A stretch of 64,000 nt of DNA, taken from contig CM106586.1 in NCBI GenBank assembly GCA_048013815.1, forward strand, positions 10,478,001-10,542,000. Direction: 5' to 3'. Positions 18,601 to 29,623 of this stretch are shown here, piece after piece. Each line of letters starts with the position of its first letter. The first letter of the stretch is position 1. Both the position numbers and the translations under genes were made by a program. Origin of the DNA: Setoptus koraiensis (taxonomy: Eukaryota > Arthropoda). The notes beneath the pieces are model-generated. The model was not told where the DNA came from. It saw only the letters and a list, made by a program, of their open reading frames with translations, and did not search any database.

Positions 18601-21449
18601 CCGATGCCGGCCTGGTCCATGGCCTGCGCCTGGGCGGCCAGCAGCATGGCCTGACCGAGCTGATCCTTGTAGAGCGATTCGAGCGGTTGCGGGTACACGG
18701 GTCCCGTGCGCGTGATGCTCTTGCGCTCCGCCAAATAGTTGCTATTGGTGCTGCTGCTGCTGTTTTGCTGACCGGCCGAGGTGTGCGGCTGACCGGCCGA
18801 AGTGTGCGGCTGACCGCCGCTGACCAGGTTGGGCGACGGGTAGAATGTGTGCGTCAACTGGGGCACCGCTCGGCTCAGGTGCAAATTGTCCAGCATGAGC
18901 TTCTGGGTGAGGTCGCGCTGAACAAGCGACGACCTCTTGGCGGGCTCGCCGCTTGGTTTCGCGCCGGCAAGGTCGGCGCCGGTCGACGCCGGTTGGTCGG
19001 ACGGTGACGCCGGGCCGGCGGTCGGGCTCTGGAGTGACTTTTGGTTGCGCTTGTTCTGTTGCTGTTGGTGCTGGTGTTGCGCCAGATCAATGTATTGGTC
19101 CCTGTCGCTAAACTGCGATTCCTTGTTGTGGGAGTCGCGCGCCTGTTGGCGCGCGTTGTTGCGTTGCGATTTTGTGGCCTGCGGGCCGGCCGCGTCGCCC
19201 GAAGCCGTCGCCTCGGCAGGATGGGCGCGGGCGCCGGCATCGGCAGCGTAGCGCGACGCGGCATCGGTGGCGTAGCGAGACCCGGCATCGGTGGCGTAGC
19301 GGGACCCGGCATCGGTGGCGTAGCGCGACGCGCCGGCCAGACTGGTTGCGAGCGACCCGAAAATGTCCCGCTGACTGTACTGCACCGGGCCGGTCTTGGT
19401 GGCCTGAGTGGCGGGCGTTGTTGCGGCGGTGGCGGCGGCTACCCACTGATTGTTGTTGGTCGAGGGCAGCGCCGACATTGTTGCGTAAGTTTGTTTGTTC
19501 GCGCTCGCGTCATTGGCGTCGTCATTGGCGCCACCGTCGTTTGTGTCCTTGTAGCCGATGTAGTTGTTGTTGTTGTTGTTGCTGGTGCCGCTGTCGACCA
19601 GGTTGCCGCTGTCCGTCGCCGCGTATTGTCTGGCCCTGGCGTGCACAGGTGACTTGAGCTGACCACTGGACCGTTGTTTGGGGGCGCCGCTGCTTTGCGC
19701 CGCTTTGGTGGCTGCGGCGGCCGCCGCCGCCGTTCGGCCGCTACCTGTGCCAACCTGTTGATTGGCGGCGTTGTTGTTGGCCACTGGCCGGCTACTGGTT
19801 GCTATTCGCTGCTGTTCCGGCGCATTGTTTGTTTGCTGTTGACGCTGTTGTTGGCCGCTCGTCTTGGCTTGTTGTTGCTGCCGTTGTTGTTGTTGCTGTT
19901 GTTGCTGTTGGCCTGCCGAGGACTGATGAGACAAGACATTTTTTGAGACAATTTTGTTGTTGCTGTTTGACAGCGTCTTGGGCCAATTGTCATTTAGCAG
20001 CATGTAGCTGGCCGCTAATGATGCCGCCGTTGTGGACGATACGGCACCATTGTTGTCCAGACTGTTGTCGTCGCTGTTGTATTGGCGCTGCTCGGTGGCT
20101 TGGTAGGGCGACGGCGTTGTTGTTGTCGTCGTCGTCGTTGTTGTTGCGGCCGTTGATTGCCGATAAGCGCCGATTGTGTGCTGCTGACCCCTATTGTTGC
20201 TGGCCGGAGTTATGACATCGGCGTAGTTGTCGCCGGTGCTGCTGTCGCCGAATCCATCGGCCGAGTTTCCGCTGTCGTAGTCCGCCTGCCCGAACGAATC
20301 GCCGAATCTGTTTTCGAGCGTCTCGGCCTTGTCGAGCGTCTCGGACTTTTCGAGCCATCGGGACTTTTGCTCGCTCGTTTTGCTGGCGCTGCCGCTGTCC
20401 GTCATTGTGCGGCGCTGATTCGGTTGGCTCGTCGACTTGCCTCGGTCGGCTCGGGCCGGTTTCTCGGCGCCGCTCGGCGCCGGCGGCTTGCTGGCCGACG
20501 GTGCGGACGGAGACGCCGCCGAGCCCGACGAAGCGGGCGGCCCGAGTGGAAACTCTTTTCCATTAACCTTGAAAGTCATTATCTCATGCTTGTTGGCGCC
20601 CGTCTGAGGCTTGTTGTCCGTTATGACATGCTTGCTGCCGAGCGTTGGCCGCCGAACGGCGCTGTCGGCAACCTGTTGATCCGACAGCGACAACGATGAG
20701 CTAATCGATGCGCTCGAGCCGGCGCTATCTAGGTCGCCGCTGTTATTTTTGCCGGCGCTCAATGGCGGGCCCTCCAGTTGTTTGCTCCAGGGCCTGAACA
20801 GCGACGGCTGGAAACTGTCCGAATCGGCGCCGCTGTCCATGGCGAATATCGTGGAGCCAGTGTGAAATATCTCAGACTTTAATTTGTCATCGTCACTGTT
20901 GTTTGTATTGGTCGTGATTGACACTTGTTGCGCTTCACCTGTTGCGCCGCCGCCGCCTCGCTGTACAGACTGTAACTGTTCACAATAGGCCAGCGAAGCC
21001 TGCCAAATCAGCAAGCTGGCCATGATCATGGCCAGCTTGCTGGCGACGAATTTGTCATTAGGCAGCTGATTGTGTTTGTTTTTATTTGAATATCGGCGCT
21101 GCTGTCGATGTTGCTGTTGTTGTTGCATTTGGCATGGAGAGTTTGTAGGCAACGGGCAAACATTGGCGCCGTTGTTGGCTCGGCATCGTTGCTTCATAAA
21201 ATATGGGATGACAGACAGTCTGTCTAGGCACTTGGCGGGTTCGCAATTAATTTGATTTGTTGCGCAACTAATTGTTTGTTGGCAAGCGCTGTCAAGCGAA
21301 CAGGCCGCTGTGTTTCGCCGATGTGACATGTTCAAAATTGTTGTTGTTGTTGTTGTTGTTGTTGCTGTTGCTGCTGGCGTGACTGTTCTGCTTGTTGTTG
21401 TTTGACACTTGACACTTGTGGGCGACATTCTCTGTGGAACTATTGACAT
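15609..21449 (-). CDS. long low-complexity, probably secreted protein, unknown family
   Basis: A 5.9-kb uninterrupted frame. Its first codon at 21521 is TTG, so the first ATG is 21449 (1946 residues). A classic signal peptide, MIMASLLIWQASLAYC followed by EQ, starts at ATG 21029, so the secreted product may begin there (1806 residues). If the upstream part is translated it is Thr/Cys/Gln-rich. The body is Ser/Ala/Gln/Asn-rich with almost no Cys after the signal. It holds a four-copy SRYATDAG repeat (19237-19332), poly-Ala, poly-Gln and poly-Asn tracts, and a block at about 16550-17700 rich in Tyr, Pro and Ala with motifs such as FYPRPTSYA and AYRPATAIAG, reminiscent of cuticle, chorion or silk-like matrix proteins. 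No catalytic domain seen. I do not recognise an orthologue. An upstream spliced exon is possible. Confidence 0.75.
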   Translation of the reverse strand: MSIVPQRMSPTSVKCQTTTSRTVTPAATATTTTTTTTILNMSHRRNTAACSLDSACQQTISCATNQINCEPAKCLDRLSVIPYFMKQRCRANNGANVCPLPTNSPCQMQQQQQHRQQRRYSNKNKHNQLPNDKFVASKLAMIMASLLIWQASLAYCEQLQSVQRGGGGATGEAQQVSITTNTNNSDDDKLKSEIFHTGSTIFAMDSGADSDSFQPSLFRPWSKQLEGPPLSAGKNNSGDLDSAGSSASISSSLSLSDQQVADSAVRRPTLGSKHVITDNKPQTGANKHEIMTFKVNGKEFPLGPPASSGSAASPSAPSASKPPAPSGAEKPARADRGKSTSQPNQRRTMTDSGSASKTSEQKSRWLEKSETLDKAETLENRFGDSFGQADYDSGNSADGFGDSSTGDNYADVITPASNNRGQQHTIGAYRQSTAATTTTTTTTTTPSPYQATEQRQYNSDDNSLDNNGAVSSTTAASLAASYMLLNDNWPKTLSNSNNKIVSKNVLSHQSSAGQQQQQQQQQRQQQQAKTSGQQQRQQQTNNAPEQQRIATSSRPVANNNAANQQVGTGSGRTAAAAAAATKAAQSSGAPKQRSSGQLKSPVHARARQYAATDSGNLVDSGTSNNNNNNYIGYKDTNDGGANDDANDASANKQTYATMSALPSTNNNQWVAAATAATTPATQATKTGPVQYSQRDIFGSLATSLAGASRYATDAGSRYATDAGSRYATDAASRYAADAGARAHPAEATASGDAAGPQATKSQRNNARQQARDSHNKESQFSDRDQYIDLAQHQHQQQQNKRNQKSLQSPTAGPASPSDQPASTGADLAGAKPSGEPAKRSSLVQRDLTQKLMLDNLHLSRAVPQLTHTFYPSPNLVSGGQPHTSAGQPHTSAGQQNSSSSTNSNYLAERKSITRTGPVYPQPLESLYKDQLGQAMLLAAQAQAMDQAGIGRNLGFQSPFSHAPSRSLLTSMTSPNSHMLTAPDQMIVSSNQLGVSHMSPMQMSGSHPIPLHHHSINNPADSSHNAGQADAGNYPMSHNGNTNGAGSSSDYQDLISSRGHPQSGPSGAAAAASAGPTPQASSASSLIVDDQSAHSSAYSTDGAQATNSPGSSYVDQTISNLNSAINSANAAAAAAATAGNNASGNGNSADIPTSTSRSSTGGADIFTRTVDPHKQAKESHVSFGRDPFEEATNMAGSSGVSSSDYERELASADLDDDFGRLGPPSLSPYRRPAAMSLSSLMTDSFVPMASAERYEPVRPRYYAARRPISFSDYITSGEYLAPATSAMSNVAALPRTYPRSSSATWLNTNGAPSPYTDPSHTSDPWLDQATNGYEISPLASMLAATHHYQFSGPNGGPAAPVSAYRLRPRYHRISPYAATPYLTAAASSPAAHEHHPASAHYQPAAAYNFIPSYPQPVATEGTITYAISPLAAAAATAASTLAALDKSRTQSTGWFTFPRFHTSSSSASSAHQSSGASTGSSTGSVVAAGSAGSPVSAGTGHAVAQSPATLASHAIPAATFYPRPTSYALSSLPFFTLAPRPLGAVSQFAAASTRTPTIIPYFHAGAGPAFYAYRPATAIAGAAPLLTAASYAYPTIRIPIAAAIPRPQFASFTPAATAIRAIGVRPIFSTDLQFAESKSKFNFSNSSDTTSGQQQSSKSSGSGQSTLSAMAKNLTRKMFGSASQLKPVHVAANAPPVLSGGPASGQTMSVAGSLQSSVGANGADLSHDESALSAAFAGSGASKTIQPKLSSSSSFLPSLATALQEHIRNQQQQQQLQQRQQQQQLQQHQQQVSTDNQGGLYQLNQAFQPKHFTFASSSQSLPKGLFFDAAAASNPNNNNSQKQGQQLGPTGMTQQQLEALSIQALLQRRSTDQTNHQSQANVNGPLSTSSPNPDPSTQQQQQPTPVNLSVSQSSQETVIVPATKNADNQLSRSSSAWTKIQSQQQLV
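19237..19332 (-). repeat. in-frame 24-bp tandem repeat, four units
   Basis: Four 24-bp units start at 19237, 19261, 19285 and 19309. They encode SRYATDAG-type octapeptides in the long secreted protein, so the copy number can change without a frameshift. Confidence 0.95.
21009..21042. repeat. 34-bp perfect palindrome at the signal-peptide start
   Basis: Perfect two-fold symmetry around ATGATCAT with no spacer, covering the ATG at 21029 and the first codons of the signal peptide. See findings. Confidence 0.95.
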
Positions 21450-22406
21450 TGAGTTACTTGTTATTATGACACGCTCATCGCTGTTGTTGTGATGACGCAA
21501 TTGTTGTTGTCTTCGCTGCAATAACGCGTTGCCTGGCTTCCTGTGTTTCTGCGTGCGAGAACGAATAAAGAATTACGTAATTAAGTACAAGCGAATACAA
21601 CAAGCACGTGTTAGTTGTGTGTTAATTGATTGATGGGCAGTTAATTGATTAATTGGCTTTTTGGGACTGGACTAATTAGGCTGTTGCCGCTTTTGCATAC
21701 ACGCATCGCATGGCATCGCATGGCATTGCATCTCATGGCATCGCATTCAAATGATAAATGGATATAATGATTGAGTGAGGCGACCGGCGAGCTCGACGAC
21801 ACATTCGCTACTGGCGCGCTGTGTGTGTGATTAGGACGAATTGGCATATTGTTGTCGAAAATACATCGATGCGTTGCCGCCAGTATCAAGTGGCAGCAGC
21901 CAATACCGGTAATTTGTGCGACAGAGTACGGGAAAGTGACTACCAAAGTGAAGTGTCGCAACAGCAGCAACAACGACCGAGGCAACGACAGAAACGGCGA
22001 CAGAGGCGACGGCGACAAAGGCAACGGCGAACAATAAACAAGCAGAAAAAAAGAACAGGGCGCAACGAAATGAAAGAGCGCAAAAAATACAAACGAAGGG
22101 TGCATTAATCGGCCGGCGGGATGCGGACAGTTTACCGTTACTGTTGGTGTGTTCAAACATCAAAATTAGAATCACAGATTAATCTCGAGCAAAGAATGGG
22201 CGCCAGCCAACGACACATTTCAATAGACACTTGTTGCGGAAAGCCAACAACAATGGTGCCTTTATTATGATTATGCAAGCAGCAACAGGTGATATTGATT
22301 GATACACATTGACTAGATTGATAGAGCTATTATTATTGTTGTTGTCGTTGTTGTTGCTGCTGCTGCTGCAATTGATCATAGGCCACTCTCGCCACCGTAC
22401 ACACAT

Positions 22407-22435
22407 GCCATGTTACATGGCTTATGTAACATGGC
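22407..22435. repeat. 12-bp perfect hairpin
   Basis: Arms 22407-22418 and 22424-22435 (GCCATGTTACAT and its complement) with a 5-nt loop. Confidence 0.9.
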
Positions 22436-23331
22436 CAGATAAATAGCGAGTGGGTATCAACAATCGGCTTTGCAGTTTATTATATCGCCGGCCGGCCGGT
22501 CGGCCGTCGCTCGATATCGGCGCATATCACTCGACATGGACATACGCATATCAATGCGTATCAATGGATGCAATCGATGCACATCGCTGAATATCCACTG
22601 TCACAACTGGTCACAACTGGTGACACTGTCAGTGGACAGAGTCAGATGACTCGGTTTCTATCGCACACAACTTGTCTTTCATCATGAGTGTTTGTGTTGC
22701 GTAACCTCACCTTGCCTCAACAACAAATAGAGCCATCACAATGGAAAAAGCAATCGCATTCGTTGCGTAACAGTGCGACCAGTGTGTGCATGTCATTATA
22801 TTTGGCGCCATCATGAAGCGAAACGCTGCAGTAGCGAAACGATGCAGCGAAATGTTGCAGCGAAATGAAGCCATATGCTGAATTTGTGAATGAATTGTTG
22901 TTGATGTCGGACAATTGAAAACACTTTCAGATCGGGCATTATGCAGCGCCGATGCAGCATGCTCCACCGGCTCAGCTGATCGGCTCGGCGAGACACTTGC
23001 CGTGGTAGCATCGCGAAACTCGAGAGCTTCGAGACTCGAGACTCTCGAGTCGAGCGGCTGCAGAGGCGATTGACCCGACGCTTTTTGTTTTTGTTTATAG
23101 TGGACCAATAATAGTGGTTGCGCAATGCAAGATGACGCTCCGAAAAAAAGACGAAAAAAAGCGAAAAAAACAGCTGAAATAATATATATAAATAACGGTT
23201 GACAAAGCTGCAGAGAAATGTGTTGTTGCGTATATTTGTTGCCCGTATCTGTAATAGCCATCACATTTGCAGCTAGAGACACCTGTTGCTGCTGGCCACT
23301 GGAGCGACAGGTATGCAGCGACAGGTATGCC

Positions 23332-23385
23332 GACTCGCATTTGCATTGGCTGCCCAAGAGCCAGTGGCCAATGTAAATGCGAGTC
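23332..23385. repeat. 19-bp hairpin with one mismatch, 16-nt loop
   Basis: Arms 23332-23350 and 23367-23385 pair at 18 of 19 positions. The 54-nt foldback is of pre-miRNA-like size, but nothing else supports a miRNA. Confidence 0.85.
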
Positions 23386-24032
23386 GAGTCAATCATTAGA
23401 TCTGTCAATACATGGCTATTAGAGGATAAAATCGTGTAATGGAGTCAACACGACAACACATATGATGATGATTTTATTCTTACAAGTCATACAAACAAAG
23501 CGCAAACGTTGCAACAAACATGAAATTGAACGACGCTCGAGGCCAACGAGCGATCCACATAAACATAACAGATGATAGTGTGCCCAACAACGACAACAAA
23601 AACAACGCCAACAACAACAACTCTGTCCATTGTAAGTGGTCACATAAATCCAATATCATCCAGTCCACGGCAATCATTGTGATATCTCATATGAGCCGGC
23701 CAGGTGATACCAGGTGAGGTTAACATGGCAACGAACGACACAACTAAGCACACACTTAGTGGCGACACTTTCCAATGGCCGGCCCATGACGGCCGAAAGT
23801 GCCGACTGTGCTGCCCCTACATCATGTAAGCTACATGACAATTACGTCACAGTGGACACAGCGAACGATCAACTTGGCAGCGGCCAGAATTATTCACTGG
23901 CCGCTTCAGCTGGCTTCAGCCACAAAAAGAAAAAGTTGAAAAGTCGAAAGTCTAAAGAAGAAACAGAAAAAGAAAAATGTTGCCTGCACTTGGCATCGCG
24001 CTGACGCAGTGTCAGTTTATCAGCTATCACCT

Positions 24033-24083
24033 CTGTCTATTTATCTGTCTGTTTATCTGTCTGTTTATCTGTCTGTTTATCTG
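24033..24083 (+). repeat. 12-bp tandem repeat
   Basis: About four copies of TATCTGTCTGTT. It also drives the lysine/glutamine-rich spurious frame on the other strand. Confidence 0.9.
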
Positions 24084-24395
24084 CCTCCATGTTTGTGTGC
24101 GCGATTTGCCCGTCACTGATAGGCCACCGATTTATCAATTGGAACCCCATGCAATCGTGGAGATGCGCGCCGAAATTCGCGCCTCGCTTCGAAATGGCCC
24201 AGTCGAAAGAGTTGAGATACGAGCAACTGACAAGTTGTGAGTTGGGCCAATTTTCGCCGCAATGTTCACATGTGGATATTTCGTCGGAATCTTTTCGAGA
24301 TAATTTCGAAAATCGAAATGCCGCGCGAGCTGCTCGTCGGCGAAGCTGTCGTGAATAGTTCGGACGTTGTGAATAGCTTGTGCCGCTTTCGAAGG

Positions 24396-24462
24396 GCGAG
24401 AAAAATCTCGACGGCGCGAAAAATCTCGACGGCGCGAAAAATCTCGACGGCACGAAAAAATA
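24396..24462 (+). repeat. 18-bp tandem repeat
   Basis: Units GCGCGAAAAATCTCGACG at 24396 (one change), 24414 and 24432, with a partial fourth. Followed at 24486-24566 by a degenerate 9-10-bp run of CCTAATGG/CCCGACGG words. Confidence 0.9.
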
Positions 24463-25476
24463 ACGGCGCATTGGAGATCGCTGCCTAATGGTCTAATGGC
24501 CCGACGGCCCAACGGCCTAATGGTCCGATGGCCTAACGGGCCAATGGCAGATCATGGCGTAATGGCTCGGCTAAACTGTCCAGTGACTTTCACACGTCGG
24601 CAGCCAAGTTCAGTGGCCAAGTTCACGAAACATCGCAGCATTATGTAACATTATACAATATCATACAATATTGCGCAGTATTGTGCAGTATTGTGCAACA
24701 TTTTACAATATTTTGCAGTGTTTTGCGATCTCGGTGCAAGTGCATCCAGCGGCCGGTTGCAGCGGACAGTCACAATGGGCTAATATAATTATTGACTGTT
24801 GCGTAATGGTGTCTACGAACTGTGTAGGCCCTTTTTTCTCCATTCGGCACACACTGTTATTCAACGGATTGTCGTTTGAAAAGTCGTTGAAATTTCAAAC
24901 ACGAAGCGGCGTGAACCGCACCGAAAATTGATGGTTGTTGTGACAGCGAGAGCAGCTTATTTTTGATGAAAAGCATCATGATAAAGTGTCGATGATGAAA
25001 TGTGGCCAGTGCCGAAATTGAAAAGGCAACTCAAAGCGGCTAATCGTGCGCCCGGCACACACACACACAAATATCAAATATCGTTGTAAACTTTCTAAAC
25101 TTTCTAAACGATAATTGTCCATCTTCGCACACTTGTGTTCCCTGGCAGCTTTATTTTATCTTTATTTTTCGTGCCCATCGTGCTGGACACGCCGGCCGGC
25201 CGGCCGGTCGCTCACTTTTGGCGCCCTCAATGAGTGGCTACTTGGTGAATTTTGCTGACAGGTGAGTCGGTGTAATCGTTGTGAAATATCAATTGAAAAA
25301 TAAACATCGACGTGACCCGACTTGCACACTTGTCAACGGTGGCACTAAACTCGTGGGAACAGTCCAGCGCCAACTATTTATGGATTTCATCACGCCGAAA
25401 TGCGACGAATGCGGCCAAACGGAGCGACCAACTGACGGCAATCGCTGTTCGCTGATTATGCGGATGACGCGGATTA

Positions 25477-25518
25477 TCCGAATAATCGGCGTTATCCGGA
25501 TAACGCCGATTATTCGGA
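25477..25518. repeat. 42-bp perfect palindrome, no spacer
   Basis: Left half TCCGAATAATCGGCGTTATCC is followed at once by its exact reverse complement. Confidence 0.95.
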
Positions 25519-26813
25519 CAATCAGACAGAGGTGATTCGTAGTCATTATGATCGAATCGTTGGAGTCCGGCTCGAGGCTCTCGAGTCAAGAGGCTCGTGC
25601 CGGCGACTGCGGGTGGCGTTGTGATCGAGCTACTCACCAGCATTGTATCGGTTGCTCCTGTTGCTAGATTCAGCTGACGGCTCCGATTGCCGGGGGCCAG
25701 ATTTTCGGCTGGTCGACGAAATTGTTTCAATTGTGCTCACTAACGAGGTGCGTTTCTTTCCTCAGCATATTGTTCTGTTTGCGCTCTGTCGCCGGCCGAT
25801 CGATTGGTTCGCGCCGATTGGTTGGTTCGCGGCCGATTTTTCTGGTTCGCGGCCGATTTTTCTAGTTCGCGGCCGATCGATTGGCTGGCTCGAGGCCGAC
25901 TGACACTTGTTGGACTGGTTAGAGCGAAATATTGGCGTCAATTTCCGTGCAATATTTGCATTCGCTATATATATAACTGGACTATTGGCTCGCTATTGCG
26001 TGTCGCGTTGTGCCGGGCCCCTTTCTCGGCGGGCGCTTGTCGATGTCTTGCTGATTACGTAACTACGTGATTCAATTCGCACATACAGTGTCGTTATTGG
26101 TGGTTGATTATGTGACGATTATGCAATCAGTATGCAATCAGATGGGCAGATTTGCTTGGGCGATGCGATTAGCGGCCGAGATCGATGTTGCTTGCGCTGT
26201 TGGACGAACACAAATGAAGGCACAATGCGCGACTTTAATTGCTGGCCACCTATTACTATTTACCTGTCGCCGTTATCTGTCACTGTCGTATGTCACTGTT
26301 GTATGTCGCTGTCGTATGTCACTGTTGTGTTTGTCTGTCTTGTGGCGGCAAATCGCAAGTGTTGCGAGTATCGGATGGGTGTCGAATGTCGGCGCTAGAT
26401 GTGAATGACTCACTGCAACGGCTCACTGAATAACCGAGTGACTTATTACATAATGATGTTGCGTTCATTCATCTCTCGCTCGATCACTCAATTCTGTTTG
26501 TGTTTTGTGTGGCGACACCAGCAACTAAAGCGCCAACTGAGCCAGCAACCAAGCCAGCGGCATTGCGGTGCGGTGCGGTTCGGCGCGGTTCGGCGCGGTT
26601 CAATTTGCAAAATTGAATACCGCACTCGCAAGCAACAAACAAAACGCAGCGTTCGCTGTCTTCGGCGCTTCGAAGCCTCGGCGCTTCGGCACTTCGGAGC
26701 GGCTGCCCCGAACACGCCAAAGCCGCCGGGCTGCACACAAAGAGCTAGCCAGCGAACGGCCGTCGAAGCAACCAGAGAAGCGGCTAGAGAAGCGGCCAGC
26801 GAACTGCAACAAG

Positions 26814-26849
26814 TCACCTGGCGAAGCACGGCTGTGCTTCGCCAGGTGA
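26814..26849. repeat. 16-bp perfect hairpin, 4-nt loop
   Basis: Arms 26814-26829 and 26834-26849 pair perfectly around GGCT. Confidence 0.92.
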
Positions 26850-29339
26850 GCGCCGTGTGTCAGCGAGTGGCGAGGGTGTCTCAGGCGGGCACACGGCGAG
26901 GGTTGTACTGTCACGTTCGTGTGTTCTTTGTTGGAGCTGGCTGGCTGTGGCGCAAGTGGCGCCAAGCGGCGGCCAGCGGCCCAAAGAGCACACAAAGAAC
27001 GGGCCGAGCAAGAAGAAGCCTTCGAATTTCGTCCCTTTCGAAGTTCGAAATTCGAAATTCGAAAGGAACGCTATGCCGAACGCTCGGCCAGAGAATCGAT
27101 CTGACACACACACTGACAACAACAATCATGTCATTGGCTGCTGCCAGCGCGACCGATCACTCTCTCGGTGATGTGTGAACGATGTGCAAATGAAGTGCCA
27201 ACGATACCTGTGCACCGACTCGGGGCACCGTGCATCAATACGCTGGTCAGCGAGTCGATTGCAGCCCGACGAAACAGAAAGCGGCTCGGCGAGACCGAAA
27301 GAAGCGACGATACAGAAAGAAGCGGCGCGCCGAAACGAAAGTGGACAAAGAAGTGGAGGGAATGTGAACTGTGAGCGATGCGTCTTCATTGCATCGGCTG
27401 CTATTATTATTTATTGATGGCACATCGCCGATATAGAGCACAATCATTAGAGTGGCTCGCTGCTCACTGACTGATTGAAAATTGATTGACGGCCATGGAC
27501 GTCGGGCCGTTTTTTCTCGCCAGGTGTGCCGATGTGGCGATTGGCCGACCGAGCGACTGGATGAAGCGGCCGAGCTACTAGACGCGCCGGTGACTAGACC
27601 AGGTGACTAGACCAGGTGAGTAGACGCAGCGAGTGCGGTATGGCCAACAATACAAAATATTGCCCACGCTGCTAATGGAAACAAATGACAGTGATCGCTT
27701 CGGTGAACCGCTCGCTGGCATGCAAAATATCGCCACCGTCTCACCTTGTCGAGCGGCCGGCTCATCCAGCTCACCTGTGCACCGTCTCACCTGTGCATCG
27801 TCTCACCTGTATATCAGCTGTGTTCAGCAGGTATTATGTCACCAATGTGCAGGCCACTGCGACTCGCACCGCCAGCAGTTGATACAAAGCCGCACACAAT
27901 TGGCCGGCCGAGTCGAGCTAATTTAACTGTCAAAATTGTCAAATTTTCCAAAATTGGCTAATCTAATCGCAAATCATGCAATCAAATTGATTGCGTCATG
28001 TCACTTTTTGTTGCCCATTGTCTTGTTGTTATCTGTTGCTCGTCTCGGCTTGTTGCCACCGCTCGCAATGTGCCCACATTTGTCAGTGACTGTCAGTGCA
28101 CTTGCCACTGACAGCTGACAGTCAGCTGACAGTCAGCTGGCTCGCTCGAAATCGGCCAGCGGCGCGTTGAGAGCGCCGTTGCAGCCAGCCAGCGGTCTTG
28201 TCAACTGTCAAACGGCTCTCATCTCTGTGCAACGCACTGCGACATGTTGTAGCGACTTGCAGAGACTTGCAGAGACTTGCAGAGACATCCCAAAACGCGA
28301 ATCGCAATTCGCGATGCGCAAATCACGTCACTTTGCATCGGTCAGCCGATTAGTCACTCTAGTTAGAGTCACTCTCACTAGAATCACTCTCAAACAGTTA
28401 TGTTAACTAGAGTGACCGCTGTCACCATCATTGTTGTTATTCAGTACCGGCAAACGAGGCGCCCTGCTTATTGTTGCACGCAAACAGAGTTCAACAATCT
28501 TTAATCAAGTGTCACGCCACAGCTGATTCGAGTGACCAACAGCTGACCGCTGTCGCTCGGCTCTTCGATTCGCGATAGCTTGTGTGCAATCCATCACTGA
28601 CAAGTTGGCCGTCGGTGTCGCCCCAAGGCGAGTGAAATCGTGTAAACTTGACATGAATAAGAGAGAAAACGCTAATGGAACAAATGACCCATTAAGTGTC
28701 AATGTTATTGTGATCAAGCGTGTGATCTAATTATAGTTTTGTAAGCAAAAATGCTAAAAATGGCCACCAGGTCGCCCTGGGCTGTGTGTGTGATTTGTGT
28801 GAGACGCCTAGCTAATGGTTATGACAGCGCTCACAAATATGCTAATGATGCGACTCATGTATGACTCACTGTGTAACGGTGCTTGTGACAGGTAACAGTG
28901 CAAAATGGTTGCATCATTAGTGTAATGACTCTCTCGTTGACAAGTGATCGCTTATGACTCATTAGAGATGCAAATACATTGTGTATTACATTGTGTATCG
29001 GCCAATCGCTTGCTTGCGTTGACTAGACAAGCGGACGAAAATAGACGCCACGATACAGTGACATGATTGCGCCATTTATTGATTACAATTGTATTACAGT
29101 AGTGATGTATCAGTTGTCCATTTATAAGCCCGATTTTGGCAGCAACAGCGCCCTCTTTCAATCATTATCCAGGGTCGTTATGAGAGCCGTTGCACGCCAT
29201 TTGTGTTGTTTATGTGATTATGTAACCTTTACACAATGTGTTGTGTGTTTGTCGTCATCACGCCGATGTTGCCTGTTGCCCAATTGACAGCTCGACTCAG
29301 CTGGTCAGCTGGTGCTGATCAGCTGATGCTGGTCGGCTG

Positions 29340-29440
29340 TCTGCTAGTTGGTTGTTGGCCGGTTGTTGGCCGGTTGTTGCCTGGTTGTTGCCTGGTTGTT
29401 GGCTGGTTGTTGGCTGGTTGTCGGCCGGTTGTTGGCTGCC
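29340..29440 (+). repeat. GTTGTTGGC(C/T)G minisatellite
   Basis: Seven or more degenerate copies of a 12-14-bp GGTTGTTGGCTG-type unit just past the fuss stop codon on its 3' side. Short frames rich in WLLAGC on + or NNQQPAT on - are translations of this repeat. Confidence 0.85.
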
Positions 29441-29445
29441 AAAAG

Positions 29446-29591
29446 TCAAGTTGGCGACAGTGCGCTCATGTCGGCCTTGCCAGCGGGCGACGTTGTTGGC
29501 AGGCCAGCGACGGGCGTTGTTGACTCGCGACTCACATTGTTGCTGTTTGCTGTGCTCATCAACTGATTGTTGCTGTTGTTGTTGCTGCTGT

Positions 29592-29623
<32 letters not shown>

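Larger units (their letters stand above)
21450..29445. other. gene-poor interval between long secreted gene and fuss
   Basis: About 8 kb with no convincing exon on either strand. The open frames here are short, repeat-driven and unlike known proteins. It should contain the promoter of the secreted-protein gene and the 3' UTR of fuss (AATAAA on minus at 29075-29080). It holds many hairpins and short tandem repeats listed separately, plus GGCCGGCC clusters near 22490 and 25195. Confidence 0.5.

Noticed and set aside
17040-19657. Plus-strand frames of 145 to 203 codons opposite the long secreted protein
   Set aside because: Shadow frames caused by the GC-rich, repetitive coding strand; Arg/Gly/Val-rich with no domain.
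21450-21521. Longer start at 21521 for the secreted protein
   Set aside because: The codon is TTG; the first ATG is 21449 and the signal peptide begins at 21029.
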